Shown here piece after piece: positions 61,257 to 64,000 of a stretch of DNA of 64,000 bases. The position numbers and the translations under genes were made by a program. The DNA comes from Halosimplex aquaticum. GTDB lineage: Archaea > Halobacteriota > Halobacteria > Halobacteriales > Haloarculaceae. The DNA is taken from the NCBI RefSeq assembly GCF_028747785.1, contig NZ_CP118158.1, forward strand, positions 620,001-684,000, read 5' to 3'. A model generated the notes under the pieces. It did not search any database and had not been told where the DNA came from. It was given only the letters and a program-made list of their open reading frames with translations. Every line of letters begins with the position of its first letter. Position 1 is the stretch's first letter.

Positions 61257-62642
61257 TCAGAAGGGGTTCTCGCGGACGACGGTCTCCGAGCGGCCGGGGC
61301 CGACGCCGACGGCGTAGACCGGGGCGCCGAGTTCGTCTTCGAGGTATTCGAGGTAGGTGCGGGCGTTCTCGGGCAGGGCCTCGTAGCCCTCCTCGGCGAC
61401 CGCGGCCCAGTCGGCGTCTTCCCAGCCGTCGAAGGTCCGCAGGTTCGCCTCGCACTCGCCCCACTGCTCGGTCGTGGCGGGCATCGTGCGCAGTTCCTCG
61501 CCGTCGAGCGTGTAGGTGTGGCCGACCTTCACTTCGTCCAGCCCGGCCAGGGTGTCGACGTGGTTGACCGCCAGCCCGGTGAACCCGTTGGCGCGCGCGG
61601 CATGCCGGAGCATCGGCACGTCGAGCCAGCCGACGCGGCGGGGGCGACCGGTGACGGTGCCGTACTCGTGGCCTTCGTCGCGGATGTACACGGCCAGTTC
61701 TTCGCGTTCGGTCCGGGGGTTCTCGGGGTCGCCGTCGTAGCCCGGGGTGTCACCGGGGACGCCGCCGAGTTCAGTCGGCATCGGGCCGCTACCGACCCGC
61801 GAGAGGTAGGCCTTGACGATGCCGATCACTTCGCCGTCGCCGACGACGCCCGGCGCGAGGCCGGTCCCGGTGCAGGCGCCGCCCGCCGTCGGGTTCGAGG
61901 AGGTGACGTAGGGGTAGTTGCCGTGGTCGATGTCGAGGATGGTCCCCTGGGCGCCCTCCAGCATGACGTTGGCGCCGTCGGCCATCCTGTCGGCGAGGAA
62001 GCTGCCGGCGTTGACTGTCATGCCTTCTTCGGCGAGTCGCTCGCCGTACTCCGAGAACTCGTCGTAGAGGGCGTCGACGTCGAGTGCGTCGGGGTCGTCC
62101 AGGTCGGCGACGTCGAGGCCGAAGACGTCCTCGACGAGGGCGCGCTTCTGCGGGACGGCGTACTCCAGGCGCTCGCGGAGGACGTCGGGGTCGAGCAGGT
62201 CGCCGACGCGGACGCCGCGGCGGCCGGCCTTGTCCTCGTAGGTCGGGCCGATGCCGCGGCCGGTGGTCCCGATCTCGTCGTCGTCTTCGCTCTTGACTTC
62301 CTCCTCGATGCCGTCGAGCAGGCGGTGGTACGGCAGGATGACGTGGGCGCGTTCGGCGACGCGCACGTCGGGGTCGAGGCCGCGCTCGCGGAGGGTGTCG
62401 AGCTCCTCGAAGAGCGTTCGCGGGTTGACGACGCAGCCGTTGCCGAGGACGTTGACCTTGCCGCGGATCGCGCCGCTCGGGACGAGCGAGAGCTTGTACT
62501 CCTCGCCCTCGTGGACGACGGTGTGGCCGGCGTTGTCGCCGCCCTGGTAGCGAACGACGACGTCGGCGTCGTCGCCGAAGACGTCGACGATGCCACCCTT
62601 CCCCTCGTCGCCGAGCTGCGAACCGACGATGGTGACGGTCAT
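61257..62642 (-). CDS. purA: Adenylosuccinate synthetase
   Basis: A 461-residue PurA, which forms adenylosuccinate from IMP, Asp and GTP in AMP synthesis. Signatures are VTIVGSQLGDEGKGGIVDVF and VRYQGGDNAGHTVVHEGEEY at the N-terminus, TTGRGIGPTYEDKAGRRGVR, and DIDHGNYPYVTSSNPTAGGA. The first loop reads GDEGKGG where bacterial enzymes have GDEGKGK. An insertion of about 30 residues relative to E. coli PurA (432) is typical for archaeal forms. The start MTVTIVGSQ is at 62642. It is divergent from the winged-helix gene. Confidence 0.95.
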   Translation of the reverse strand: MTVTIVGSQLGDEGKGGIVDVFGDDADVVVRYQGGDNAGHTVVHEGEEYKLSLVPSGAIRGKVNVLGNGCVVNPRTLFEELDTLRERGLDPDVRVAERAHVILPYHRLLDGIEEEVKSEDDDEIGTTGRGIGPTYEDKAGRRGVRVGDLLDPDVLRERLEYAVPQKRALVEDVFGLDVADLDDPDALDVDALYDEFSEYGERLAEEGMTVNAGSFLADRMADGANVMLEGAQGTILDIDHGNYPYVTSSNPTAGGACTGTGLAPGVVGDGEVIGIVKAYLSRVGSGPMPTELGGVPGDTPGYDGDPENPRTEREELAVYIRDEGHEYGTVTGRPRRVGWLDVPMLRHAARANGFTGLAVNHVDTLAGLDEVKVGHTYTLDGEELRTMPATTEQWGECEANLRTFDGWEDADWAAVAEEGYEALPENARTYLEYLEDELGAPVYAVGVGPGRSETVVRENPF

Positions 62643-62899
62643 ACACCCGAGATTTCGCCCACCGGGGTAAACCGATTACGGTCCATCGCCCGACCGCCCG
62701 TCGTCCGCCGGCCACCGCCCGCCTCCCGATACCTGATTCACCCCGCACTCGTCCGCGCAATCACGCGCACGCGTCATCGGAATCGTTAACTGCTACCACG
62801 GAGAACGTCCGGATCGTCATCGATCCGGCCGCGGTCCGAACGGAATACCGCTTGACGGCGGCGGTTTGTCGTCCGTCGATCCCCCTTTCGACAGCAACC

Positions 62900-62906
62900 T
62901 TTAAAA
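62900..62906 (+). promoter_or_regulatory. TATA box for the winged-helix gene at 62933
   Basis: TTTAAAA lies about 30 bp before the ATG at 62933, fixing that start and indicating a leaderless transcript. Confidence 0.6.
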
Positions 62907-62932
62907 CCCTCAAACACAAGTTAACAATTGCC

Positions 62933-63238
62933 ATGATAGACAGACTTGAGAAGGAAGTAGACATGCTGGAGCGCCATCTGCAGGTGTTGCGGATGGTGAT
63001 ACAGAACGAGCCGATCGGGATCGTGAAGATGTCCAACGAGACGGGCTACCCGCACCACAAGGTGCGCTACTCGCTGCGCGTCCTCGAAGAGGAGAACCTG
63101 ATCGAGCCGTCCAGCCAGGGGGCCATCACGACGGAGCAGACGGGGGAGTTCGTCGAGGACCTCGACGGCAAGATCGACCACATCATCGAGAAGCTCGAAG
63201 GGATGAAGATCGAGGAAGCGGCCGAAGTCGAGAACTGA
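62933..63238 (+). CDS. Small winged-helix DNA-binding protein (copy 2)
   Basis: A 101-residue paralogue of the gene at 10619, starting MIDRLEKEVDMLERHLQVLR. The helix-turn-helix is PIGIVKMSNETGYPHHKVRY and the recognition/wing helix SLRVLEEENLIEPSSQGAIT. A longer C-terminal helix ends KIEEAAEVEN. HKVRYSLR, the likely DNA contact strand, is identical in both copies, so they may share targets or form a heterodimer. The start is supported by the TATA box. Confidence 0.87.
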   Translation: MIDRLEKEVDMLERHLQVLRMVIQNEPIGIVKMSNETGYPHHKVRYSLRVLEEENLIEPSSQGAITTEQTGEFVEDLDGKIDHIIEKLEGMKIEEAAEVEN

Positions 63239-63268
63239 TTCTGCGACCGGCGATTTACGCTTCTGGCC

Positions 63269-64000
63269 TCACAGTTCCGGGACGGCCAGGTGGAACTTGT
63301 CTTCGCGCGCCTCGACGAGACAGAGGTGATACCCCTGTTTCCGGGAGAGCTTCACGAAGCTCTCGCGCTTGTCGCGGCTGAGCAGTCCGCCGCTGGTCGC
63401 CTCCGCGGCCGTCTCCAGCGCTTCCGGCTCGAAGAAGCTCGACGTCACGAGGAACGACGCCCCGAGCGTCTCCGTCGACTCGCCGACGTGCGAGGAGGCG
63501 GTGACCAGCGCGGACATCATGCTCTCGCTCGCGGCCTGCCGGGAGTCGTTCATGTTCGCGGTCAGCAGCGGGTTGCCCATCCGGTCGCGCATCACCACGT
63601 CGAACGACTCCTGGCTGCGGCGCTCCTGGCCGTCCTCGGTGTACTCCGTGGAGACGGTCCCGTTGAGCTCCGCGCGGTCGATCTTCGGGATGGCGTCGTA
63701 CAGCGCCTGTAGCTCGGCGACCTTCCCGGTGTCGCGGATCTCGTAGAGCAGGTCGTTGATGACCCAGGTGACGAACTGGAACTGGATGGTCTCGCGGAGG
63801 AACTCGTCGAAGGGGAGCCCGCCCACGGAGACGTTGTCGCGGTCGAACTGCGTGTGGTACTCCAGACCCAGGTTCTCCCCTACCTTCTCCCGGCTCGCGT
63901 CGCCCGCGTGGGCCGTCTCCAGGGTCGCCTTCCCCTTCGACTCGTAGCGGACGAACAGGTTCGTCTGGTCGAGCGCCTCGCCCGGGCTCATCCGGCGCTC
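63269..64000 (-). CDS. Conserved haloarchaeal protein, N-terminus beyond window
   Basis: At least 244 residues are encoded; the frame is open to the right edge without a stop (ERRMSPGEALDQTNLFVRYE), so the true N-terminus is likely beyond base 64000. It has ESFDVVMRDRMGNPLLTANM, ASESMMSALVTASSHVGEST and a C-terminus KQGYHLCLVEAREDKFHLAV. DUF7527-like by memory; no membrane segment and no known catalytic motif. The pattern of an internal RMGNPL segment with alternating strands resembles a restriction-type alpha/beta fold, but I cannot assign function. Confidence 0.75.
   Translation of the reverse strand, partial: ERRMSPGEALDQTNLFVRYESKGKATLETAHAGDASREKVGENLGLEYHTQFDRDNVSVGGLPFDEFLRETIQFQFVTWVINDLLYEIRDTGKVAELQALYDAIPKIDRAELNGTVSTEYTEDGQERRSQESFDVVMRDRMGNPLLTANMNDSRQAASESMMSALVTASSHVGESTETLGASFLVTSSFFEPEALETAAEATSGGLLSRDKRESFVKLSRKQGYHLCLVEAREDKFHLAVPEL

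Noticed and set aside
1..64000. CRISPR array, restriction-modification, toxin-antitoxin or provirus genes
   Set aside because: No regular repeat-spacer array, methylase, integrase, capsid or terminase motif was seen in any supported frame.

Overview
The window is a high-GC segment of a haloarchaeal chromosome (class Halobacteria). The evidence is the archaeal RNA polymerase order H-B''-B'-A'-A''-NusA-S12, very acidic proteins, TFB and aIF2-beta, frequent leaderless starts about 30 bp after TATA boxes, a PGF-CTERM surface protein, gamma-glutamylcysteine synthesis, NucS/EndoMS, and many small families found only in haloarchaea. The genus cannot be named from sequence alone.

Layout. 1-8776 (minus): RNA polymerase operon rpoH-rpoB2-rpoB1-rpoA1-rpoA2-nusA, then rps12, which runs off the left edge. 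9057-9443: tRNA-Asp(GUC), then a non-coding scar with a second, interrupted copy of the tRNA 3' end and several palindromes. 9444-16551: membrane proteins, a small winged-helix protein, a nucleotidyltransferase, an S49 peptidase/DUF4350 pair, FUN14, HflX and a thioesterase. 16626-23674: moaC and NAD(P)H-hydrate repair, a PLP cysteine/transsulfuration pair, acylphosphatase, a citrate-synthase-like enzyme and an OGG-type glycosylase. 23814-28841: information-processing and small families (DUF555, UPF0058, aIF2-beta, TFB) and a sirtuin. 28842-31345: a G-rich intergenic tract, then sucCD. 31415-37351: DUF3891, small proteins, nucS facing mutS, and a thioredoxin. 37388-44663: membrane proteins, a regulator operon with a palindromic operator, redox enzymes and a DMT transporter. 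44777-53743: ThiD-ThiN, a PGF-CTERM metallopeptidase, a sugar isomerase/oxidoreductase pair, a histidine kinase and CorA. 53783-64000: DUF6517 lipoprotein, cysS, cbiX with a DR2241-type protein, Trm112-like, gshA, purA, a second copy of the small winged-helix family, and a partial conserved protein.

Most of the window is core chromosome. I did not find a clear new multigene defence or mobile system. The strongest anomalies are: (i) an in-frame TAG in place of a conserved Gln codon in rpoA1; (ii) a -1 frameshift in gshA; (iii) the tRNA-Asp 3'-end duplication, itself split by a 52-bp palindromic insert with 5-bp direct repeats; (iv) a 13-bp-armed perfect inverted repeat abutting the TATA box of a regulator operon that also holds a 22-codon ORF coupled by ATGA overlaps on both sides; (v) a six-run G tract upstream of sucC. 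Two lesions in conserved genes make sequencing error, assembly error or a recent mutation a real possibility, and this should be settled before any biological reading.
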